In this document: positions 30,272 to 39,164 of the stretch, in pieces
Position numbering within the stretch: position 1 is the first letter of the stretch
Layout of the letters: each line of letters begins with the position of its first letter
Assembly (NCBI RefSeq): GCF_026196735.1
Contig: NZ_JAPHUF010000002.1
Span: 124,001 to 188,000 of the forward strand
Reading direction: 5' to 3'
From: Sulfurimonas sp.
Lineage (GTDB): Bacteria > Campylobacterota > Campylobacteria > Campylobacterales > Sulfurimonadaceae
DNA length: 64,000 nucleotides
Position numbers and translations under genes: made by a program
Notes under the pieces: model-generated
The model's input: only the letters and a program-made list of their open reading frames with translations
The model's database searches: none
What the model was told of the DNA's origin: nothing

Positions 30272-31975
30272 CTAACGGAAGTTAGTTCTTTGTATACTTG
30301 GTTTATAGTGAGGGTCTTCACCCTCAATAGTCCAAAGTTTTTTAGATAGGTAGCTTACTGCATTGTGAAAGTTTTCATCTACATGTTCCCAAAAATCAAG
30401 TTCTGGAAACTCTTTTTTTAGTAACTCTTTTTCATATTCAAAACTCTCTTCTTTTTCAAGTTTTTGTAAACCGATTGATTTGTTAGTTTCAAGATTTGCT
30501 AAAAACCATAAAGATAAAAACTCTTCAGAATATTTGCTTAATATATCCTCTGCAAAAATTTCAAACTCTTCGTATCCACTTTGCTCAAATACTTTAACAA
30601 TCAAGCTCACAACAGAGTTTAAATGCACAAAGGGAACCATTGAAAACAGCTGTCGTCCTGTTGATTTTCCTTCTGTATGCAGAGCGCCTAAAAAGACTCT
30701 AGTTCCACCGTCAGTATCGCCAAAGTTATTTGTTTTTAATCCTATGAGACCTATGTCAGTATGTCTGTGTCTCCCACAACCTTTTGCACAGCCGGAAAAG
30801 CCTACTTGAATCTGATGCTCGTTTATTTTGTCCAGCGGTAAGTAAGATGTCTCATCTTTTATGCTCCAAACCGCATAAGGACATAGGTTTCCGGCACATG
30901 TTAAGATTGTATCAGTGTTCGTCGGTGATTTTAATGCACTAGATGGCTCTTTTAAACCAAGTATGTAGATGTTTTGGTCAATCCCAAAACGAATCTCTGC
31001 ATTGTTATTTGTAGCAAAATCTGCAATCTCTTTTATCTCTTTTGGTTCAAGTTTTGAGCAGTTTGTTTGATAGCAAAAACCGTAAGTTCCGTCTTTTAGT
31101 TCATGAAACTCTGAAAACCTTGTTCTTTCAACTATGAGTTCACCTTCGTCTTGAAAAGGTTTTTTATACTCTTCTTGGATATGAGCCTTCATAGCATCCA
31201 TTCCATGTTCTTCTATCATATGAAATATTCTTGTTTTAGCACGAGTAAAACGAGAACCGTGCAGGTAAAATGCTTCAACTATGGCTTTGAAAAAATCAAA
31301 TACTTCTTCTTCTTTTAAAAATATATTGGCACTCTTTGCCACCTCGGTGTTTTTACCGCCCATGTAGACATTAAAACCAAAAAGGCCATCTTTTTTTGCA
31401 AGTCCAAAGTAGATGTCATTTGCAAAAAATGAAGTCACATTTGAACGGTTACCGGAGATTCCGATGGAAACACGACGAGGGAGCATGCCGACATAACGGG
31501 GATTTTCTATAATATAATCATTCATCTGCTTTACAAGCGGGTAAACTTCTATCTCACTGTATTTTCCGCGACCGTCATAAGCATCTGTAACAATATTTCT
31601 AACATTATCACCAAAGCTTTGCCAAGTAGATACACCCATGGCATTTACCCGCTTATGGATGTCTAAAACATCATCTGCTTCTATATCATGAAGCTGAATA
31701 CCTGACCTGGCTGTTAAAATAATCTTCAGACTATATTCATCAACGATATCGGCAATACTTTGAAATTGCTCAGAAGTAAGCCTTCCTCCAGGAATACGAA
31801 TGCGTATAGTAAACTCATCTTCTAAAAAGTAGGTATTAAAAATTCCAAAATCTTGAAGATAAAATCTATCTGCTTCATTTAAACTGTCAAAATCAATAGA
31901 GTAAAAATCTCTGTAGTAATCAATAGGTTTTAGTTGAGCTTTGTATCGCTCTCTTTTATTTAACTTTTGTTCCAT
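30272..31975 (-). CDS. Siroheme-dependent nitrite/sulfite reductase
   Basis: GFSGCAKGCGRHRHTDIGLIG (CX3C), TCAGNLC cluster motif, ferrodoxin-like domains; 567 aa. Confidence 0.85.
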   Translation of the reverse strand: MEQKLNKRERYKAQLKPIDYYRDFYSIDFDSLNEADRFYLQDFGIFNTYFLEDEFTIRIRIPGGRLTSEQFQSIADIVDEYSLKIILTARSGIQLHDIEADDVLDIHKRVNAMGVSTWQSFGDNVRNIVTDAYDGRGKYSEIEVYPLVKQMNDYIIENPRYVGMLPRRVSIGISGNRSNVTSFFANDIYFGLAKKDGLFGFNVYMGGKNTEVAKSANIFLKEEEVFDFFKAIVEAFYLHGSRFTRAKTRIFHMIEEHGMDAMKAHIQEEYKKPFQDEGELIVERTRFSEFHELKDGTYGFCYQTNCSKLEPKEIKEIADFATNNNAEIRFGIDQNIYILGLKEPSSALKSPTNTDTILTCAGNLCPYAVWSIKDETSYLPLDKINEHQIQVGFSGCAKGCGRHRHTDIGLIGLKTNNFGDTDGGTRVFLGALHTEGKSTGRQLFSMVPFVHLNSVVSLIVKVFEQSGYEEFEIFAEDILSKYSEEFLSLWFLANLETNKSIGLQKLEKEESFEYEKELLKKEFPELDFWEHVDENFHNAVSYLSKKLWTIEGEDPHYKPSIQRTNFR

Positions 31976-32095
31976 ACTTATATTCTATCTAATTGTTACA
32001 TTCATAAACATGATATATATCATTTTCTAAAATATAACGGTCTGTATTCTTTTTCTAGTTACAATAGCATTTCTTATACTAAAGGACACAATATT

Positions 32096-34930
32096 ATGAA
32101 GAAATTATTTTTACTTTCAACTCTTTTGTTATCAGCAATGTATGCACATGAATGCCGTTATACCCTTGAAATTGACATGGATATAGACAAAGGTTTACTT
32201 CAAGGTCATGCTGTTATTGAAAGTGACCATCCGATGATAAAACTACTAGATACTAAAGCAAAGATTTTAGAGATAAAAAATGCGACGCTAAGTGTAGAAA
32301 ACAATATGCCCAATTTAGTAAAACAAAATGATGACAAAGCTGTTGAGATAAGCTTTACCCACAATTTTAAGTCAATAAAAGGAGACGCTATTTTGCTTGA
32401 TGAATGGTATCCCAAAGTTGACATAATGTGTAAATATGAAACAATTATCTCAAATCCTCAGATTATAACTATTGTAGAAGCAACAGAGGTGAAAGAGCAG
32501 AAGAATTCTAAGCATTTTATATTTGATAATCCGCTAGATACACTACATTTAATAGCGTCAAAAAACTATATTGTAAATTCTAAAAAAACTAAAAACGGCA
32601 TGGATTTATCGACATATTTTTACAAAGAAGATTCATATCTTTCAAAAGATTATTTTGACAAAAGTGAAAAATATTTTAATCTTTATAAAGATATGTTTGG
32701 ATTTATACCTTTTGATCGCTTTTCAGTACTAGAAACACCTTTTCCTGCCGGATATTCAATGTCTACATTTACTCTAATTGGAAAACAAATTATCTCTAAA
32801 GACTTTGTATTGGATAATTCTTTGGGACATGAAATAGCTCATCAATGGTTTGGAAATTATGTATATTCTCCAAGTGTCGGAAATTGGGCTGAGGGAATAA
32901 CGACATTTTATTCTGACTATCTATTTGCCAAAAAAGAAAATAGGGCAGCTGAATACAGAAAAGATATGCTTGTAAAATATAACTCATATGTGAACGCAAA
33001 CAATGAAACATCTTTGATTGAGTTTAAGAATAAAACAAAAGAGAGTAAAAATGCTATAGGGTATGGAAAAGCGGCTTTTTTCTTTTACATGTTAGAGGAA
33101 AAAATAGGAAAAAAAGCATTTGAAAAAGGAACTAGAGAACTGCTGAAAAAATACCCTTTTAAAGTAGCTACATATAAAAATCTCAGAGAAGTTTACGAAG
33201 AAGCATCAGGCAAAGAACTGCTTGATTTTTTTACAAAATGGGTCTATAAAAAAGGAGCATTAGATTTTGACATTAAAAATATCAAGCTCTCATATCTCAA
33301 AAATAGATATATCCTTGAGTTTAATGTAGTTAGTAACAATATGGTGGATTTTCTTCCTATATCCATCTGTTCGGATGAAGAGTGCTTATCGACAAAAATC
33401 GACTTAAACAAACAAAATCCGCGTGTTGAGTTAGATATTGAACCGAGTAAAATAATCGTAGATGAAAACTATGAAGTATTTAGAAAGTTACATGTAAAAG
33501 AGATTCCACCGGTTATTTCAAAGATTTTAGAAGGAAATGTTCTTGTTGTTATCGATAGAGCTGATGAGAAAAAGTTTAAAAAAATGGCACACACATTTAA
33601 AGGTTTTAAATATTCTGATGATGTAACATATGAGGAACTTAAAAATAATAATATATTTATTCTTGGCGCTAATAACTCGTTAATAAAGCGAGTAGCTATT
33701 GATTTTAAAATGCAAGGGGATACAAAGATTGAAATCTATAAAAACCCTTTAAATGACAAAAATGTTGTTGCTGTGTTTGAGATGAAAGAATTATCTTCAT
33801 CAATTTTTTATAAACTCAAACATCTTGGGAAATACTCAAAAGTTGTGTTTAAAGCTTCTGAGATAGTTGAAAAAACGATAAAACCTTCTATAAACGGGGT
33901 TGAATACAAGGTAAACAGCGGCTCATATGCGATTGCGACACAGGTACAAAATTTTAATGATACGCTTAAAGATATTGCTAAAAACAAGATAGTGTTTGTT
34001 GGAGAGAATCACACAAGTTTTTCCAGTCATCTTAACCAACTCAAAGTTATAAAAGCAATGTATAAAAACAATCCAAAGCTCTCTATTGGTATGGAAATGT
34101 TTCAAAAACCATTTCAAAAATATCTTGACGCTTTTGTAGCAGGAAAGATAAGTGAAAAAGATATGCTTACTAAAACGGAATATTTTAAACGATGGAAATA
34201 TGATTATGAGTTGTACAGACCTATTATGCTTTTTGCTAAAGAGAAAGGTATTCCTATCATTGCTCTAAACATTGACAGAGATATTACAAAGATGGTTGTA
34301 AGTAAAGGTCTCGATGCCTTGAGCGATAAACAGCGTGCTCAAGTTCCACCGTCAATTGATTTTTCAAATACAGAGTATAAAAAATATTTAGAAATGGTAT
34401 ATGCAATGCATAAATCAAAAAGTTTTAAAAATTTTGATGAGTTTTATCATGCGCAACTTCTTTGGGATGAGTCAATGGCACAAAATATAGTTGATTATAT
34501 ACAAAAAAATCCAAATACAAATATGACGGTATTAGCAGGTAACGGCCATGTTATGCATGGATATGGTATTCCAAGTAGAATAAAAAGACGAGGATTACAA
34601 GATTATGCTATTGCTGTTAATATGAAAAGTGCTGAGCCCGGTATTGCTGATTATATTTTATATCCATCGAGCGTAGGTACAAAAAAGGCAAAAAAACTTG
34701 GTGTTTATCTTGAATCAGATGAAGAGTTGATAATAAAAAAACTTGCTGAAAAATCTGTTGCAGCAGAAGCAGGTGTAAAAGCAGGCGATATGATTACGGC
34801 ATTTAACGGTACTAAAGTTAAAAATCTATTTGAGCTTAAAAGAGAGCTTGCATTTGCAAATAAAAGTGTAAAGCTAACTCTGCTTAGAGATTCTAAAAAA
34901 ATAGATGCAACAGTTGAGTTTAGTGACTAA
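32096..34930 (+). CDS. Exported M1-family metallopeptidase / ChaN-like / PDZ fusion protein
   Basis: MKKLFLLSTLLLSAMYAHEC signal peptide; HEIAHQWFGNYVYSPSVGNWAEG (HExxH-X18-E); VFVGENHTSFSSHLNQL...GMEMFQKPFQ ChaN-like; C-terminal PDZ (SVAAEAGVKAGDMITAFNGTKV). Track start 31967 likely too early. Confidence 0.85.
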   Translation: MKKLFLLSTLLLSAMYAHECRYTLEIDMDIDKGLLQGHAVIESDHPMIKLLDTKAKILEIKNATLSVENNMPNLVKQNDDKAVEISFTHNFKSIKGDAILLDEWYPKVDIMCKYETIISNPQIITIVEATEVKEQKNSKHFIFDNPLDTLHLIASKNYIVNSKKTKNGMDLSTYFYKEDSYLSKDYFDKSEKYFNLYKDMFGFIPFDRFSVLETPFPAGYSMSTFTLIGKQIISKDFVLDNSLGHEIAHQWFGNYVYSPSVGNWAEGITTFYSDYLFAKKENRAAEYRKDMLVKYNSYVNANNETSLIEFKNKTKESKNAIGYGKAAFFFYMLEEKIGKKAFEKGTRELLKKYPFKVATYKNLREVYEEASGKELLDFFTKWVYKKGALDFDIKNIKLSYLKNRYILEFNVVSNNMVDFLPISICSDEECLSTKIDLNKQNPRVELDIEPSKIIVDENYEVFRKLHVKEIPPVISKILEGNVLVVIDRADEKKFKKMAHTFKGFKYSDDVTYEELKNNNIFILGANNSLIKRVAIDFKMQGDTKIEIYKNPLNDKNVVAVFEMKELSSSIFYKLKHLGKYSKVVFKASEIVEKTIKPSINGVEYKVNSGSYAIATQVQNFNDTLKDIAKNKIVFVGENHTSFSSHLNQLKVIKAMYKNNPKLSIGMEMFQKPFQKYLDAFVAGKISEKDMLTKTEYFKRWKYDYELYRPIMLFAKEKGIPIIALNIDRDITKMVVSKGLDALSDKQRAQVPPSIDFSNTEYKKYLEMVYAMHKSKSFKNFDEFYHAQLLWDESMAQNIVDYIQKNPNTNMTVLAGNGHVMHGYGIPSRIKRRGLQDYAIAVNMKSAEPGIADYILYPSSVGTKKAKKLGVYLESDEELIIKKLAEKSVAAEAGVKAGDMITAFNGTKVKNLFELKRELAFANKSVKLTLLRDSKKIDATVEFSD

Positions 34931-34934
34931 GTCA

Positions 34935-35624
34935 CTATCTCCAAACTATTTGTAAATCATTAGACAGAAGTGCTTTGTTAAATGTTTTTGTAGGTGCTTT
35001 AAGGTCAGCGATACTTGTAGTGGTATCTAAAAACTCTTGCAGGTAGTATTTTTCTTTGTAACCTCTACTTACTAAATCTTTTATAATGATATTTATATCG
35101 TTTTCATTCAATAAGTCACTATGTATGGTAGTTCTAGCTTCAAAATTTACGGGGCTTTGTATAAGCATATCGAGTGTTTTAGAAAACTCATCATATTTGT
35201 TTGAGTGTGTGATTTGTGTAAATTTGTCTTTTGGTGCTTTATAATCAAGTGCTATGTAGTCAAGCAGATCTAAATCAAGCAACTCTTTTACATGTAGATA
35301 ATTTGTGCCGTTTGTATCTAACTTTATTTTAAATCCAAGTTTTTTTATCTCTTGGCAAAATGGTACTAAATCGTATGAACTAGCTTCCCCGCCGGACAAA
35401 ACAACAGCTTCAAGAAGGTTTTGTCTAGTTTTTAAAAACTTTAAAACTTCATCGTAACTGTATATACCATCTTTGGCAAAAACTATATCTTTATTGTAGC
35501 AGTAATCACACCTCATATTACAGCCGCTAAACCATACTATGCACGCCAGATGATTAGGATAGTCTAAATGTGTAAAAGGGGTGTAATCATATATTACTTT
35601 AGCATCGCTATTGTTAAACTGCAT
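34935..35624 (-). CDS. nrdG: Anaerobic ribonucleoside-triphosphate reductase activating protein (radical SAM)
   Basis: CNMRCDYCYNKD (CX3CX2C), SGGEAS; downstream of nrdD. Confidence 0.9.
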   Translation of the reverse strand: MQFNNSDAKVIYDYTPFTHLDYPNHLACIVWFSGCNMRCDYCYNKDIVFAKDGIYSYDEVLKFLKTRQNLLEAVVLSGGEASSYDLVPFCQEIKKLGFKIKLDTNGTNYLHVKELLDLDLLDYIALDYKAPKDKFTQITHSNKYDEFSKTLDMLIQSPVNFEARTTIHSDLLNENDINIIIKDLVSRGYKEKYYLQEFLDTTTSIADLKAPTKTFNKALLSNDLQIVWR

Positions 35625-35651
35625 ATTATATGAACTTGTTCATATAATATG
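35622..35651. repeat. Perfect 30-bp palindrome spanning the nrdG start codon
   Basis: CATATTATATGAAC-TT-GTTCATATAATATG; 14-bp perfect arms. The nrdG ATG (minus strand) occupies 35622-35624. Confidence 0.85.
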
Positions 35652-35674
35652 TTTTAATTAAAGCTTGGCTTTGA

Positions 35675-35830
35675 TTAGCATGACTCTGTAAATTGTTTTC
35701 TTTGTTTATGCTCACCAGTTTTTCCTACATTGAAACTCTCAACAGGTCTGTGATAACCCATTACTCTTGTATATACGATACATTTTTGTCTTCTATCTGC
35801 ATGCAGATTTAATGCTTCATTTTTGCTCAT
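35675..35830 (-). CDS. nrdD: Stand-alone glycyl-radical domain of anaerobic ribonucleotide reductase (split NrdD C-terminus), 51 aa
   Basis: Translated by hand: MSKNEALNLHADRRQKCIVYTRVMGYHRPVESFNVGKTGEHKQRKQFTESC*. RVMGY glycyl-radical motif and FNxGK follow-on. AGGAGG upstream of ATG. Not in supplied ORF track (<60 aa). Confidence 0.9.
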   Translation of the reverse strand: MSKNEALNLHADRRQKCIVYTRVMGYHRPVESFNVGKTGEHKQRKQFTESC

Positions 35831-35848
35831 AAGTAAATCCTCCTTTGT

Positions 35849-37948
35849 TTAAGATGCGATAACATTTTCTTCTATTAAAATTTCTTCGTCACATTTTGGA
35901 CAAAATTCATGTTCGCCTGCAATGTATCCATGTTTTGGACAAACAGAGAACAGAGGCGTAACTGTAATATACGGAAGTCTAAAGTTAGATATAACATTTT
36001 TGACTAACTTTCTACAAGCCTCTGTTGAACTGAGTTGCTCTTGCATATATAAGTGAAGAACAGTTCCGCCAGTGTATTTACACTGCAAATCATCTTGAAG
36101 TGTTAATGCTTCAAAAGGATCATTTGTTAAATCAACCGGGATTTGAGAAGAGTTAGTATAGTAAATATTCTTACCCATTCCAGCTTGAAGTATTGAGTCT
36201 CCGTATCTTTTCTTATCTTCTTTAGCAAATCTGTAAGTTGTTCCCTCAGCAGGAGTTGCTTCTAGATTGTAAAGGTTTCCTGTCTCTTCTTGATACTCAA
36301 CCATTCTGTCTCTCATGTGGTTTAAGATTTCCGTTGCAAATTTGATCCCATCTTCTGAGCTAATATCAAAAGCATCAGAAGTAAAGTTTCTAATCATCTC
36401 ATTTATTCCATTTACACCGATGGTTGAAAAGTGGTTGTTAAAACCTGGCAGATACCTTTTAGTGTAAGGGAACAGCCCTCTGTCGTACATCTCTTGAATA
36501 AATACTCTTTTTTTCTCTAAAGTATTTTTTGCATGATTCATAAGTTGATCGATACGAGCTATTAGAGCTTCTTTGTCACCTTTGTGTAAAAAACCAAGTC
36601 TAGCCATATTGAGTGTAACAACACCAATACTACCAGTCATCTCAGCACTACCAAAAAGACCGCCGCCACGCTTTAGAAGTTCTCTTAAGTCAAGTTGTAA
36701 TCTACAACACATGCTTCTTACATGTCCTGGTTTATATGCCTCTTCATTTTCTACTAATTTTCCATCAGCATCTCGTTTGTACTGAGAACCAATAAAGTTT
36801 TGAAAGTATGATGAGCCGATTTTTGCCGTATTTTCAAAAAGTATATCTGTATTTTCTCCATACCAGTCAAAATCTTCTGTAATATTTACAGTAGGAATAG
36901 GAAAAGTAAAAGGCTGACCTGTTTTGTCGCCCTCAGTCATTACTTCATAGTAAGCTTTGTTTATTTGGTTCATCTCTTTTTGAAAATATTTATATGTCAT
37001 ATCCTCAAGGCTTTCACAACCACGCTCTTTAGCTATAGCCTCTAGCTCGCTATCTAATAAACCTTTAAAAAGATGAGCTTGCTTACATGTAGGGATTTGA
37101 TCTTTTAAATCTTCCGGTACAGTCCAATCTATTGTAACATTTGTAAAAGGAGACTGTCCCCAGCGAGCCGGCACATTTAAGTTGTAAATGAAACTTCTTA
37201 CTGCTTTTTTTATTTCATTGTATGGTAATTTGTCACGAAAAACATAAGGAGCAAGATAAGTATCAAATGATGAAAATGCCTGCGCTCCGGCCCATTCACT
37301 TTGAAGTATGCCTAAAAAGTTTGCCATTTGCCCAAGAGCTTCTCTAAAATGTCTTGGAGCATCACTCTCAACTCTTCCTCTGACACCGTTAAAGCCTTCA
37401 TCAAGAAGTACTCTTAAACTCCATCCTGCACAGTAACCAGTTAGACAATCTAAATCATGAATATGATAGTCGCCATTTCTGTGAGCATAACCTTCTTCTT
37501 TAGTATATATTTTATCAAGCCAGTAGTTTGCAATAACTTTTCCGGCTGTGTTGTTTACTAGCCCGGCATTAGAGTAACCGGTATTTGAATTTGCTTTAAT
37601 TCTCCAGTCAGTTCCATTTATATACTCTTCAATAGTTTGAGTAGAGTTTATATAAGTTGTGTCTTCATCAATAAGATGATCTCTTTGCATTTTGTGCATA
37701 TGACGATAAAGTAAAAATGACTTCATTACATCAAAGTATCTTGCTTTGTATAACTCTTCTTCAATTAAATCTTGTATATCTTCAACAGCAACTACTCTTT
37801 TGCTTTTAAGTTTTTCAAGTACATTGAAAAATATTGAACTATCGTAATTTACATTCTGAGATTTAAAAGCTTTTTTAATAGCATCCTCAATCTTAAACGA
37901 TAAGAATTCTTTATATGTGCCGTCTCTTTTTAAAATGTTTTCTACCAT
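35849..37948 (-). CDS. nrdD: Anaerobic ribonucleoside-triphosphate reductase, large catalytic part, lacking glycyl-radical tail
   Basis: 699 aa; ATP-cone-like N-terminus, NrdD core, ends at zinc ribbon VCPKHGYIAGEHEFCPKCDEEILIEENVIAS* with no RVxGY. Confidence 0.95.
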   Translation of the reverse strand: MVENILKRDGTYKEFLSFKIEDAIKKAFKSQNVNYDSSIFFNVLEKLKSKRVVAVEDIQDLIEEELYKARYFDVMKSFLLYRHMHKMQRDHLIDEDTTYINSTQTIEEYINGTDWRIKANSNTGYSNAGLVNNTAGKVIANYWLDKIYTKEEGYAHRNGDYHIHDLDCLTGYCAGWSLRVLLDEGFNGVRGRVESDAPRHFREALGQMANFLGILQSEWAGAQAFSSFDTYLAPYVFRDKLPYNEIKKAVRSFIYNLNVPARWGQSPFTNVTIDWTVPEDLKDQIPTCKQAHLFKGLLDSELEAIAKERGCESLEDMTYKYFQKEMNQINKAYYEVMTEGDKTGQPFTFPIPTVNITEDFDWYGENTDILFENTAKIGSSYFQNFIGSQYKRDADGKLVENEEAYKPGHVRSMCCRLQLDLRELLKRGGGLFGSAEMTGSIGVVTLNMARLGFLHKGDKEALIARIDQLMNHAKNTLEKKRVFIQEMYDRGLFPYTKRYLPGFNNHFSTIGVNGINEMIRNFTSDAFDISSEDGIKFATEILNHMRDRMVEYQEETGNLYNLEATPAEGTTYRFAKEDKKRYGDSILQAGMGKNIYYTNSSQIPVDLTNDPFEALTLQDDLQCKYTGGTVLHLYMQEQLSSTEACRKLVKNVISNFRLPYITVTPLFSVCPKHGYIAGEHEFCPKCDEEILIEENVIAS

Positions 37949-38067
37949 TGCTTACCCCTGAAATTATTAAAGGCAGTTTATAAGAAGTGAAATTAAAAAC
38001 TTATAATAAAAAGTGTCACATTAGCGTCACTAAAAGCTCTGTTAATTGCTATAGGGTATAATTCTGC

Positions 38068-38493
38068 ATGGATAAAAAAATAGAAAAAATTTTAGAAATT
38101 TGGCATAAGCGTTTTGAGTCTGAAAATCATCAATATTCTGAGTTTGAAAGTTCAGATATAGAGTATTTTGTAGGTTGTTTACTTTATAACCATTTTGCCT
38201 TCTCTAGGGCACTTGACACAATGAAAACGATTGATTTATCGTATGATTTTTTATCAGAATGTGGTGATGAATACGATGAAATTCAAGATATAGTCAAAAG
38301 TATAGAGTATGAAAAAGAAGAGGAAAAACTTGACTTTTTACAAAACTATATAAGAGAAGCAAAATCAAAATACAGTGCTGATGAGCTTTATCTGCTTAAC
38401 CGTTTAGAGTATCATGTAAATGCAATGGCAGATAGATATAAAAGCGGTGTGGATGTTGTACAAGTTGATTTTCAAAACCTGAGAAACAGATAA
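38068..38493 (+). CDS. Hypothetical protein
   Basis: 141-aa ORF, translationally close to the thiE-like gene; no family recognised. Confidence 0.6.
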   Translation: MDKKIEKILEIWHKRFESENHQYSEFESSDIEYFVGCLLYNHFAFSRALDTMKTIDLSYDFLSECGDEYDEIQDIVKSIEYEKEEEKLDFLQNYIREAKSKYSADELYLLNRLEYHVNAMADRYKSGVDVVQVDFQNLRNR

Positions 38494-38498
38494 ATAAT

Positions 38499-39050
38499 TT
38501 GAATAAGTATCTTATAACATCACGAGAGTTTTATACAGATACTCCATCAATATTTTGTAATATTTTGCATGAACAGTTTACTCAACATCTGCCCGACTAT
38601 GCTTTGTATAGAGATAAATCAAACCCAAATTACGATATTCAAGCTGCTCATTTTGTAGAAGTTTGCTCACAATTTGATAACATCAAAAGTTTTATACATC
38701 AAGATGTATCTTTGGCAAAAGAGTTAAATGCCGTTGGCGTTCATTTAACATCTAAGCAGTTTGAGGAAATACAACATGCCAAAAGTCTAGGACTTCAAGT
38801 TATAATCAGCACACACACCCACCAAGAGGTTTCAAGAGCGCAGATGCTTGGCGCGGACGCTGTAACATACAGCCCAATCTTTTTTTCACCAGGAAAAGGC
38901 GAGCCCAAAGGAATAGAAGATTTAAAAGAACTCTTAAGTAAAACTAACATAAAAGTTTTTGCTCTTGGCGGAGTAGTAGAAGAGTCTCATGTAAAAATGC
39001 TAGAAGAAACGGAAGTGCATGGATTTGCTTCTATCAGGTACTTTTACTAA
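38499..39050 (+). CDS. Thiamine-phosphate synthase (ThiE/TenI) family protein
   Basis: GVHLTSKQ, GADAVTYSPIFFSPGKGEPKGIEDLKELL, VFALGGV. Confidence 0.75.
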   Translation: MNKYLITSREFYTDTPSIFCNILHEQFTQHLPDYALYRDKSNPNYDIQAAHFVEVCSQFDNIKSFIHQDVSLAKELNAVGVHLTSKQFEEIQHAKSLGLQVIISTHTHQEVSRAQMLGADAVTYSPIFFSPGKGEPKGIEDLKELLSKTNIKVFALGGVVEESHVKMLEETEVHGFASIRYFY

Positions 39051-39164
39051 GCTAATATAGACATTCTTAAAGATATCAACAGCTTTTAACTAATTGTATT
39101 TATTTTAATTTGTTATTAACAAGTAATTAATTATAATTAATCAAATTAAATTAAAAGGGTTGAA

